Below are positions 1 through 5,327 of a stretch of DNA of 9,393 nucleotides, one piece after another. The position numbers and the translations under genes were made by a program. The DNA lies in NCBI GenBank assembly GCA_017408305.1, contig JAFQUU010000033.1, forward strand, positions 1 to 9,393. The letters run 5' to 3'. Under the pieces are notes generated by a model. It saw only the letters and a program-made list of their open reading frames with translations, made no database searches and was not told the DNA's origin. This DNA is from Clostridia bacterium. GTDB lineage: Bacteria > Bacillota > Clostridia > Christensenellales > UBA1242. Every line of letters begins with the position of its first letter. Within the stretch, counting starts at the first letter, position 1.

Positions 1-20
1 AATGCTTTTATTATATATAT

Positions 21-44
21 CTTGACGCAAAATGTCAAGTTTTT
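21..44 (+). terminator. Weak intrinsic terminator-like hairpin
   Basis: A 6-bp perfect stem, cttgac (21-26) with gtcaag (34-39), encloses a 7-nt loop and is followed at once by five T (40-44). It could end a plus-strand transcript entering from the left of the window. The stem is short and AT-rich, so termination would be inefficient, and the gene it would serve is not visible. Confidence 0.4.
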
Positions 45-65
45 AAATTCGGTGGTTACAAATAA

Positions 66-168
66 AAACGGGGGTTTTGGAGGTGGTCAGCCTGACCACC
101 TTAAAGGTTTTCGCTTTTAGCGAAAACCTTTTGCAAAAGCATTATGCTTTTGCCAAAAGCCCCCGTTT
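66..168. repeat. Nested palindromic element with three hairpin arms
   Basis: An outer stem pairs aaacggggg then ttttgg (66-80) with the complementary stretch at 153-168, with one bulged G at 159. Inside it sit three back-to-back hairpins: 81-89 with 93-101 (loop 90-92), 103-114 with 120-131 (12 bp, loop 115-119), and 133-141 with 145-153 (loop 142-144). Almost every base is paired, giving a cloverleaf-like fold on either strand. It lies downstream of the whiA stop and codes for nothing recognisable. On the minus strand the outer stem ends in a T-rich stretch, so it could also help end the whiA transcript. The same plan (G-run, three arms, C-run) recurs at 7423-7537. No transposase or RAYT-type gene is visible. 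Confidence 0.65.
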
Positions 169-239
169 AGAAGTATCGCATAAAACCCTGCGACAGCAGA
201 AAAGGCTGTCGGGCCTTCTAGGCCCAAAGCCTCCGTTTA
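169..239. repeat. Two further hairpins and a degenerate second copy of the element's right end
   Basis: Following the three-armed element are hairpin 191-197/205-211 (cgacagc with gctgtcg) and hairpin 211-216/220-225 (gggcct with aggccc, 3-nt loop). Positions 222-239 then repeat 152-169 with 16 of 18 bases identical. The left outer arm at 66-74 can therefore pair with either right end. This suggests a larger five-armed element or a partial second copy. It ends 4 nt from the whiA stop codon, so on the minus strand it would be the first structure in the whiA 3' untranslated region. Confidence 0.55.
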
Positions 240-242
240 TGA

Positions 243-1193
243 TTACTCTAATGTTTTTGCAATTTTTTGAATTTTTAGAAGTCTATGGTTAAGTGCACTT
301 CTTGACAACTTCTCTTCAGTAAGCCCTTGAAGTTCGCTTAGGCTTTCTTCAGGATTGGCAAGACGAAGAAGTGCAATTTCTTGAAGTTCCATCGGCAAAC
401 TTTCAAGCCCAATGGTTTCTGAAATCAGTTTAATTGCTTCAACTTGTTTTAGACTTGCGTTTACTGTTTTTGTGATGTTTGCACTTAGACAATTCGTTTG
501 GCGATTGATTTTGTTTCTAAGTTCCCTAAGTGCAAGTTCATCTTGCAGTTTCAGCACGCTATCGTAAGCACCTAGTAGAGCAAGAAGATCGCAAATATGA
601 CTGCTTTCTTTTATGTAAAGCACAAAATGTTTTTTTCTTTGCACAAGTCGTGTAACAATACCAAACTCTGCAAGAAGAAGTGAAAACTCTAGCAAAAAGT
701 CATGGCTGTGCGAAACAAACTCAACATTATATCCGGTTGATGTTGTTTCCGTTTTGGCTTTTGAAAGTTTTATACTGCTTGTGGCACACCCCAAAAACAC
801 ACCTTTAATGTAACTTTTTTTGCTTTCTTCATCTTTTAGAAGATTGTCATCAATCTTGCCGGCAAGAAGTTCTCCTTGCTGGCCGATTATGCCAAAATCT
901 TGAAGCATTTGTAGGGCAAAATCTTTTGGAAGCGACACCCTGAAATATTTGGTTTTGTTTATTCTTATGTCATCTGCAATTTCAAGGCCAACCCCCTTGC
1001 CATAAAGGCGAGTGGTGATATCGTTTGTAAACTCATAAAGTTTAGGGATATCGGTTAAAAAACTAACTGATTTGTTTTCTGCATCAAACTCGCCTGCAAC
1101 ATTTATAAGTCCTGAAAAAAAAGCAAGTTCGCACTCGGTGGTTTCAAGGGGCTGACTTAATATTTGCAGTTTTGTATCTTTTGCAAAACTCAT
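243..1193 (-). CDS. whiA: DNA-binding protein WhiA
   Basis: This is a WhiA family protein of 316 aa, close to the usual family length. The family joins an N-terminal LAGLIDADG-type domain, without endonuclease activity, to a C-terminal helix-turn-helix. It acts in sporulation control in Actinobacteria and in division/chromosome segregation in Bacillota. The N-terminus MSFAKDTK is typical. The segment GVFLGCATS (131-139) fits the homing-endonuclease-like part. The C-terminal block has the family signature: NRQTNCLSANITK (230-242), LPMELQEIALLRLANPEESLSEL (266-288, core LRLANPE) and LSRSALNHRLLKIQKIA (296-312), which is the HTH. It is the last gene of the murB-PHP-whiA unit. The start is 4 nt past the PHP stop, and the ribosome site AGAGG lies inside the end of the PHP gene, suggesting translational coupling. 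No damage is seen. Confidence 0.96.
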   Translation of the reverse strand: MSFAKDTKLQILSQPLETTECELAFFSGLINVAGEFDAENKSVSFLTDIPKLYEFTNDITTRLYGKGVGLEIADDIRINKTKYFRVSLPKDFALQMLQDFGIIGQQGELLAGKIDDNLLKDEESKKSYIKGVFLGCATSSIKLSKAKTETTSTGYNVEFVSHSHDFLLEFSLLLAEFGIVTRLVQRKKHFVLYIKESSHICDLLALLGAYDSVLKLQDELALRELRNKINRQTNCLSANITKTVNASLKQVEAIKLISETIGLESLPMELQEIALLRLANPEESLSELQGLTEEKLSRSALNHRLLKIQKIAKTLE

Positions 1194-1197
1194 TTTT

Positions 1198-1938
1198 TTA
1201 CCTCTTCACTCTTTTAAATTTTGGCACACCATTTAGGTTTGCAACACTATCAAGTGGCACGCCATACTCTTCTAGGGTTTTTATAACATTTTCTGCCACT
1301 CCAACTTTTTGTGGGTTGTGTGCATCAGTGTTAATAACAAACTTTACGCCAAGGCTTGCCATCATCAAAAGTTCTTCTTTTGTAAACAGCATTTTGCTGG
1401 CATTAAGTTCTATATAGGTGTTTGTTTCAACTGCCTTTTTGGCAATTTTTTCAAGGTCAATGGCAATTCCATGCTTTAGGTGAGTAAGAATATCAATTGG
1501 GTGCTTGTCCATTGCTTGACAAATGGCATTTGTGTTACGCTCAATTTGTTTTTTTGATTTTATGCCAAGCATATTAGGAATAAAGAATTTAAATTTATCT
1601 TTTATAGAACTTTTCACAAACCTGTGGTGACCAACAAGCAAAACTCCAATATATTCAAGGTCTTTTTCTGTGATGTCAATATCGCCATTAAGAGATGTAA
1701 AGTTTGCTTCAACGCCAAGAAAGATTTTTATGCCCGACTGTTTTTCTGCATCCAAAATTTCTTGCTTTAAGGCTGGCAAATCTTTTCTTTTCATGCCATA
1801 CAAAAGGTGGCCAAAGCCATGGTCTGCAATTGCAATTTCTGTTAGGCCTTTTTGTTTTGCACTAAGTGCATTGTCAAGCACCTTGCCTTTGCCATGACTG
1901 AAAGTTGTGTGCGTGTGATAATCACCCAAAATTTTCAT
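1198..1938 (-). CDS. PHP-domain phosphoesterase (histidinol-phosphatase/YcdX-like)
   Basis: This 246-aa protein consists of a single PHP domain, a metal-dependent phosphoesterase fold. Metal ligands expected for the family are visible in order: H8 and H10 (DYHTHT), H15, D39-H40 (ADHG), E77 (GVEAN), H104-H105 (VGHHR), H153 (LTHLKHG) and D205/H207 (NTDAH). The set looks complete, so a catalytically active enzyme is likely. The physiological substrate cannot be told from sequence. Annotations such as histidinol phosphatase are common for these proteins but no histidine biosynthesis genes are nearby. The start is fixed by GGAG spaced 6 nt from ATG, overlapping the end of murB. The gap to murB is 3 nt. 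A PHP gene between murB and the rapZ-yvcK-whiA group is a known clostridial arrangement. Confidence 0.9.
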   Translation of the reverse strand: MKILGDYHTHTTFSHGKGKVLDNALSAKQKGLTEIAIADHGFGHLLYGMKRKDLPALKQEILDAEKQSGIKIFLGVEANFTSLNGDIDITEKDLEYIGVLLVGHHRFVKSSIKDKFKFFIPNMLGIKSKKQIERNTNAICQAMDKHPIDILTHLKHGIAIDLEKIAKKAVETNTYIELNASKMLFTKEELLMMASLGVKFVINTDAHNPQKVGVAENVIKTLEEYGVPLDSVANLNGVPKFKRVKR

Positions 1939-1941
1939 AAT

Positions 1942-2781
1942 TCACTCCAAAACAATAAGTTCGTTTTCAAGCACCACTCCTGTTTTTTGATGTACTGTTT
2001 GTCTGATTAGTTCCACAAGCGATAACACATCGTTTGCTGTGGCACTGCCTGTGTTTACAATAAAACCACTGTGGTGCGTTGAAACTTCTGCTCCACCTAT
2101 TTTAGCACCTTTTAACCCCAATTTGTCAATTATTTTTGCAGGAATAACATTTTCTTGTCTTTTAAATATGCTTCCAGCACTGCCCATACAAACAGGTTGA
2201 TTTTTTTGTTTTTGCTCGGCAAATTTTAAAAATTCTTCTTCAACTTCTTGGCTTGATGATTTTTTAAGCCTTAGCCAAACCCTAAAAACAACTTTGTTTT
2301 TTAGCGAAGAATTGCGATAAGAAAAACTTATGTCTTTTTTTGCTAAAATGCTTGTTTTGCCATTTTCAAATATTTCCACCTTTTCAACACTTTCTGCAAA
2401 ATCATGGCCAAATGCACCTGCATTCATAACACTTGCACCACCAACACTTGCAGGAATGCCAGCACTCCACTCAAGGCCCGATAGTGCATTTTTGATGCAA
2501 AAACCTTGAAGGTTTTCAAATTTCACGCCAGCATCACAAACAACTAAATCTCCATCAAAACAAATTTTTGAAAGATTTTGGGTTGAAATAACAAGCCCAT
2601 CAAAACCCTTATCAATGCAAATGGTTTTACTGCCTGCACCCAAAACAAAAAGTTTGCCTTTATGAAGTTTTAAAAGCGTTGCAAACTCTAAAAAATCGGC
2701 TGGCTCGGCATACCACTTTGCAGTGCCACCACACTTAAATGTTGTTTTGTCTTTTAAAGGAACATTAGATAATATTTTCAT
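1942..2781 (-). CDS. murB: UDP-N-acetylenolpyruvoylglucosamine reductase MurB
   Basis: MurB is a cytoplasmic FAD enzyme. It uses NADPH to reduce UDP-GlcNAc-enolpyruvate to UDP-MurNAc, the second committed step of peptidoglycan synthesis. Counted from the chosen start (279 aa), the FAD-binding PCMH region includes TTFKCGGTAKW (13-23) and LGAGSKTI (47-54), and the substrate region includes GIPASVGGASVMNAGAFG (108-125). Likely catalytic residues are R156 (SYRNS), S204 (GSAGSIFKR, the proton donor) and E274 near the C-terminus. Length and the short C-terminal domain suggest a type II MurB. An upstream in-frame ATG at 2832 is rejected because it lies inside a terminator palindrome and would add a non-conserved 17-residue tail. 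No good ribosome site is seen before 2781. TGA is the stop. Confidence 0.95.
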   Translation of the reverse strand: MKILSNVPLKDKTTFKCGGTAKWYAEPADFLEFATLLKLHKGKLFVLGAGSKTICIDKGFDGLVISTQNLSKICFDGDLVVCDAGVKFENLQGFCIKNALSGLEWSAGIPASVGGASVMNAGAFGHDFAESVEKVEIFENGKTSILAKKDISFSYRNSSLKNKVVFRVWLRLKKSSSQEVEEEFLKFAEQKQKNQPVCMGSAGSIFKRQENVIPAKIIDKLGLKGAKIGGAEVSTHHSGFIVNTGSATANDVLSLVELIRQTVHQKTGVVLENELIVLE

Positions 2782-2787
2782 AGTGGA

Positions 2788-2817
2788 TATATATGCACCC
2801 TGCCTTTTTTTGTGCAA
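2788..2817 (-). promoter_or_regulatory. Possible murB promoter, close enough to give a leaderless mRNA
   Basis: On the minus strand TTGCAC (2817-2812) is followed after 18 nt by TATATA (2793-2788). The start codon ATG begins 6 nt beyond the -10 box, so transcription would begin at or next to the A of ATG. No Shine-Dalgarno sequence lies at normal distance; the only purine-rich stretch, near 2798-2805, is 16 nt away. The -35 box overlaps the T-run of the preceding terminator. Weak boxes in AT-rich DNA, so only a moderate case. Confidence 0.35.
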
Positions 2818-2841
2818 AAAAAATAAGCCCATATGGGCTTA
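2816..2841 (-). terminator. Strong intrinsic terminator upstream of murB
   Basis: A perfect 18-nt palindrome, taagcccat / atgggctta (2824-2841), is followed on the minus strand by eight consecutive T (2823-2816). This would end transcripts coming from the smr side about 35 nt before the murB start. That isolates murB-PHP-whiA from the upstream genes unless readthrough or an alternative fold prevents hairpin formation. On the plus strand there is no comparable T-run. Confidence 0.75.
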
Positions 2842-3011
2842 AAATAGACTAGCAATATCGCTTCTGAGTTACAACTCATTTCAAAATTTTTCTCAAACAT
2901 GAGAGACAACTAAAAAACAAAGAAATGCTAGGCTCGGAAAGTGCCACAAAACAGGAGTTTAGTTATACTAAATGACTGGTTTGGGGCGATTTACAGTAAG
3001 GGCGCACTTTC
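2842..3011 (-). ncRNA. Candidate structured RNA (leader or small RNA) between smr and murB
   Basis: This 170-nt non-coding stretch holds a two-domain fold. Domain one is a perfect 8-bp stem, 2937-2944 with 3004-3011 (gaaagtgc/gcactttc). It encloses an inner stem, 2947-2954 with 2976-2983 (one mismatch), and a hairpin, 2958-2963 with 2967-2972 (loop tat). Domain two is closed by 2849-2854 with 2926-2931 (ctagca/tgctag) and holds two 5-bp, 4-nt-loop hairpins at 2865-2878 and 2891-2904. The minus strand is preferred because the fold is followed at once by the strong terminator at 2816-2841. I do not recognise it as 6S, SRP, tmRNA, RNase P, T-box or a common riboswitch. It may be a processed small RNA or an attenuator for murB. 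Confidence 0.4.
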
Positions 3012-3019
3012 AAAGTTTT

Positions 3020-3364
3020 TCAGTTGTCTAAAACAATAAATGTTACGCCAATGTTTTGATGAGAGATGTCCTCATCATACAAAAGGTCTGGCACTTTTTT
3101 TGCAAGGGCCAAAACTTTTGGGTTTGCAATATCAAATGTTGCACCACTGAAATAATCTTTTATTTGGTTCGTGCGTTTAAGGTGTGGCAAGGTTTGTTTT
3201 AATTTTCTTAAAATTGCACCACCAACACCACTACTGCCATAACCATGAATAACCTTTAAGATTTTTGCGTTTTGAAGTTTGGCGTTTTCAAGTTCAAGTT
3301 CAAAATTTGCAAGTGCCTCTTCAACCGTGGGCGAGTTTTCTTTAATATTGACAACCAATAGCAT
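3020..3364 (-). CDS. Small Smr-domain protein
   Basis: This 114-aa protein carries one Smr (MutS2 C-terminal-like) domain and nothing else. Smr domains bind or cleave nucleic acids; stand-alone forms exist widely, mostly without an assigned role. The core VIHGYGSSGVGGAILRKL (38-55) matches the family HGxGxG loop and following helix, with H40 the likely functional histidine. The usual N-terminal LDLHG motif is not obvious: the equivalent segment reads VVNIKENSPTVEEAL (4-18), where TVEEA still fits the first helix. The C-terminal 40 residues are less conserved and end in a beta-type stretch (GVTFIVLD). The start lies 1 nt past the stop of the upstream gene, so the two are probably cotranscribed. 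Whether it is catalytic cannot be said. Confidence 0.8.
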   Translation of the reverse strand: MLLVVNIKENSPTVEEALANFELELENAKLQNAKILKVIHGYGSSGVGGAILRKLKQTLPHLKRTNQIKDYFSGATFDIANPKVLALAKKVPDLLYDEDISHQNIGVTFIVLDN

Positions 3365-3365
3365 T

Positions 3366-4094
3366 TTAACTTCTTCTCATCTCCTCAAACATAATCATTT
3401 TTTTCTGCACAGAAGCAATCACATTTGTGATGATTGACTGATGGCTGTGGAACTCGTTGTCAGGGGCATACACAATCAAATTTTGGCAATATCTTATCAT
3501 AAGTTTAAGGCGTGGGTTTTCGTTGGTTTGGCGATTTGCTGTGGCAAAAATCGCGTTTCTTGAATTTGACATAGCACGAAGATATTCTTCTGTAGTCATG
3601 TTTTCACGGTTGCGTTTTTGCATTAAAAACGCATTTTCTTTTGCAATAGGGTCTGTCTTGCCTATTTGATGAAGTTGTTGTCCTGCAAGGCGATAATATT
3701 CTCTTGATTTTTTATATTCTTCAAGCCCTTCAACATCAATAGATTTATAGGTATATTTATAATACTCTACAAACCAATTATAAAATGAAGACAACGCCAA
3801 ATATTCCCTTGGTTCTTTCACGCTTTTGTGTTCAAGTTTGTGAAAGTTTGAAACAATTTTGCTGTTAAGGGTTGAAACGGGAGACAAATTTTCGCAGTAA
3901 ACCTGCATAGCCTCAACTTGTCCTTTTTCTGCAAGTGGAATAATCAGTTTGTCATAATTTTTTTCTTGAATTGTTTTGTCAAATGGTTTTGACATGGCTT
4001 TGTTTTTAAGGTCGCGTTGTTGAATAAGCATTTTTAGGTCTGTTGAAATATATTCGTAGTCTTCCTTGTTGAGTTCGGTTTTAAGGATAATCAT
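3366..4094 (-). CDS. Hypothetical helical cytoplasmic protein
   Basis: I do not recognise this 242-aa protein. It has no signal peptide, no membrane segment and no cysteine cluster. Composition is charged with many Lys, Glu, Tyr and Asn, consistent with an all-helical fold. The stretch LIIPLAEKGQVEAMQVYCENL (50-70, core LAEKGQVEAM) resembles one Sel1/TPR-type helix pair, and the tyrosine-rich middle (about 104-134) and RAMSNSRNAIFATANRQ (about 174-190) could be further helices. A repeat protein or adaptor is possible but unproven. The ATG at 4094 is chosen over GTG at 4097 because AGGAG (4101-4105) then has a 6-nt spacer. It is the first gene of the minus-strand run and sits 1 nt upstream of the Smr gene, so the two may work together. 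Confidence 0.75.
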   Translation of the reverse strand: MIILKTELNKEDYEYISTDLKMLIQQRDLKNKAMSKPFDKTIQEKNYDKLIIPLAEKGQVEAMQVYCENLSPVSTLNSKIVSNFHKLEHKSVKEPREYLALSSFYNWFVEYYKYTYKSIDVEGLEEYKKSREYYRLAGQQLHQIGKTDPIAKENAFLMQKRNRENMTTEEYLRAMSNSRNAIFATANRQTNENPRLKLMIRYCQNLIVYAPDNEFHSHQSIITNVIASVQKKMIMFEEMRRS

Positions 4095-4097
4095 CAC

Positions 4098-4470
4098 TCA
4101 CTCCTGACTAAAGGTATATATTTTTCCCATAAATTGCAGTAATAATTCAATAAGCTGTCGGTTTTGCAAAATGCTGGGCACTATAGGAAGCATAGGGCCA
4201 AAGAAGCAAAACAATAAAGCATTTAATGTTAAATTAACATTTTCTTCCTTATTCTTATATTTAAATAAAAAAGTCAGTATTTGTCAACGATTTTGGCGTT
4301 TTTTTTGTTTTTTTGTCGAATTTTTTGCTATTTTTTGCCTATTTTTTTGTTATTTTTTTTGAAAGCGACAAAAAAAGTCAAAATTATTTAAAAATTTTTA
4401 CATATTTTTACTGGAAAATAATTTACATTTTTTTTATTTTTGGTATAATTAAATCAAATGGAGGAAAAGA
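4098..4470. other. T-rich divergent intergenic region, 373 bp
   Basis: No gene is supported here. The left part carries the AGGAG site of the minus-strand gene; I find no convincing -35/-10 pair for that gene. An AT palindrome aatgtt-aaatt-aacatt lies at 4225-4241 and might be an operator or weak hairpin. From about 4290 to 4376 the plus strand is mostly T. It contains an 11-bp inverted repeat, 4308-4318 (tttttttgtcg) with 4366-4376, arms 47 nt apart. The right end holds the plus-strand promoter at 4422-4449. A 63-codon plus-strand frame from 4171 is phenylalanine-rich low complexity and is not counted as a gene. Confidence 0.6.
4422..4449 (+). promoter_or_regulatory. Sigma-A type promoter of the solenoid gene
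   Basis: TTTACA (4422-4427) and a consensus TATAAT (4444-4449) are separated by 16 nt. Transcription would begin near 4456, giving a leader of about 15 nt that is almost only the ribosome site GGAGG (4460-4464), 6 nt before the ATG at 4471. There is little room for leader-based control. Confidence 0.75.
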
Positions 4471-5295
4471 ATGGGTTTAACAATTTTTAATAAAAAACAA
4501 ATCACAGAGCCACTTCATCACGAAGATGAAGACAACCTTAATTTGTCAGAGGGGGCACACATTTTGGTTAACTGCAAAAATGCTGTCATCACTGGCACAG
4601 CGTGCGTTTTGGAAAGCACAGAATCTAGTTTTTTGGAAGTGTCTGGACACTCAAAAATTCAAATTTTTCACAGTGGCGAAATCAAACTTTTGTGTGATAA
4701 GGCAAAAATTGGCATGATAAAAACCGGCGTGGTTGAAAAGATGACCGACTGGGCAGAAATCACAACAATCAATGCTTGCGATTTTGAATATGTAACTGGC
4801 CACAGCGAGATTGGCACATTTAACAGTGGCTCAATTAAATTTTTGGATAAGTATGCAAGCATTGCAACATTTAATTCTGGCAAAATTATGTTTATGCGTG
4901 ATAACGCAGAAATTGGCACGATGATTGATGGGCAAATTGATGGCATGCTTAACAAAACCGAAGTACATACCATTATGCATGGGCACATTGGATATATGCT
5001 GAATAAAGCAAAAATTGGCACGCTTAATCATGGCGAAATTCAAGAAATTTGCGACACTGCACAAATTGACACCATGAACGAAGGCAAAATTTGCCATATG
5101 TCTGGCAACTCTATGGTTTACCAACAAATTGGTGGCAAGATTGAAGAAAAATCTGGGCAAGCACTGCTACTTTATGCACAAAAACCAAAAAAGAAAAATG
5201 ATGAGCAAATTGAGTTTTCACTTGATGACATAAAAATTAAAAAAATTGGCAAGTCTTCTGGTGGCAAAAAAATTTTTGATAATATAGAGCAATAA
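4471..5295 (+). CDS. Ten-fold 17-residue repeat protein, predicted beta-solenoid
   Basis: I do not recognise the family of this 274-aa protein. Residues 61-230 split without any gap into ten units of exactly 17 residues. The approximate consensus is A-x-I-x-T-h-x-x-G-x-I-x-x-M-x-x-x, for example AEIGTMIDGQIDGMLNK (146-162) and AKIGTLNHGEIQEICDT (180-196). Residues 44-60 look like a decayed eleventh unit. Regular Ile/Val/Met at fixed places, a recurring Gly and no proline in the repeats point to a beta-helix with one repeat per coil. Bactofilin-type helices have a similar coil length, but the sequence is not typical bactofilin. Residues 231-274 form a Lys-rich tail (KPKKKND, DDIKIKKIGK). There is no signal peptide or membrane segment, so a cytoplasmic structural or scaffold role is a guess. 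The gene is monocistronic, with its own promoter and terminator. Confidence 0.85.
   Translation: MGLTIFNKKQITEPLHHEDEDNLNLSEGAHILVNCKNAVITGTACVLESTESSFLEVSGHSKIQIFHSGEIKLLCDKAKIGMIKTGVVEKMTDWAEITTINACDFEYVTGHSEIGTFNSGSIKFLDKYASIATFNSGKIMFMRDNAEIGTMIDGQIDGMLNKTEVHTIMHGHIGYMLNKAKIGTLNHGEIQEICDTAQIDTMNEGKICHMSGNSMVYQQIGGKIEEKSGQALLLYAQKPKKKNDEQIEFSLDDIKIKKIGKSSGGKKIFDNIEQ
4651..5160 (+). repeat. Coding tandem repeat, ten units of 51 bp
   Basis: Ten in-phase 51-bp units encode residues 61-230 of the solenoid protein. Unit starts fall at 4651, 4702, 4753, 4804, 4855, 4906, 4957, 5008, 5059 and 5110. DNA similarity is moderate; short blocks such as attggcac and the gcaaaatt/gcgaaatt type recur. 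The array is therefore old and maintained at protein level and is not a fresh slippage product. Confidence 0.8.
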
Positions 5296-5327
5296 AAAAT
5301 CCCCTTACTTAAAGGGGCTTTTGTTTT
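5296..5327. terminator. Bidirectional intrinsic terminator
   Basis: Stem cccctt (5301-5306) with aagggg (5312-5317) has a 5-nt loop. It is flanked by an A-run on the left (5294-5299) and cttttgtttttt on the right. The plus strand ends the solenoid gene right after its TAA. The minus strand, with ATTTTTT after the stem, ends the patatin gene. The two convergent genes share this 32-bp gap. Confidence 0.85.

Noticed and set aside
66..239. Insertion sequence or MITE with target-site duplication
   Set aside because: The flanks of the outer stem do not show a convincing direct duplication and no transposase gene is in the window; called only a palindromic repeat element.
77..292. Plus-strand open frame of 71 codons at the left end
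   Set aside because: It runs through the nested hairpins and into the antisense of whiA; the peptide has no family resemblance and no ribosome site.
2782..2832. Longer murB start at 2832
   Set aside because: That ATG is inside the terminator palindrome, and the added residues are not part of the MurB family N-terminus; MKILSNVPLKDKTTF fits the expected beginning.
2842..3011. tmRNA, 6S, SRP RNA, T-box or common metabolite riboswitch
   Set aside because: I looked for the signature sequences (CCA end and tag frame, T-box TGGxACCGCG, SRP GGAAGGAAGCA, SAM and purine cores) and found none, so it is left as an unassigned candidate.
4171..4362. Plus-strand frame of 63 codons in the divergent spacer
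   Set aside because: The second half is nearly all Phe, Cys and Leu from poly-T DNA, and there is no ribosome site at the ATG.
4668..5160. Long minus-strand frames antisense to the solenoid gene
   Set aside because: They are by-products of the 51-bp coding periodicity; the plus-strand frame has the promoter, GGAGG and terminator.
4651..5160. CRISPR array
   Set aside because: The regular 51-bp spacing is in-frame coding repetition; there are no identical repeats separated by unique spacers and no cas genes.
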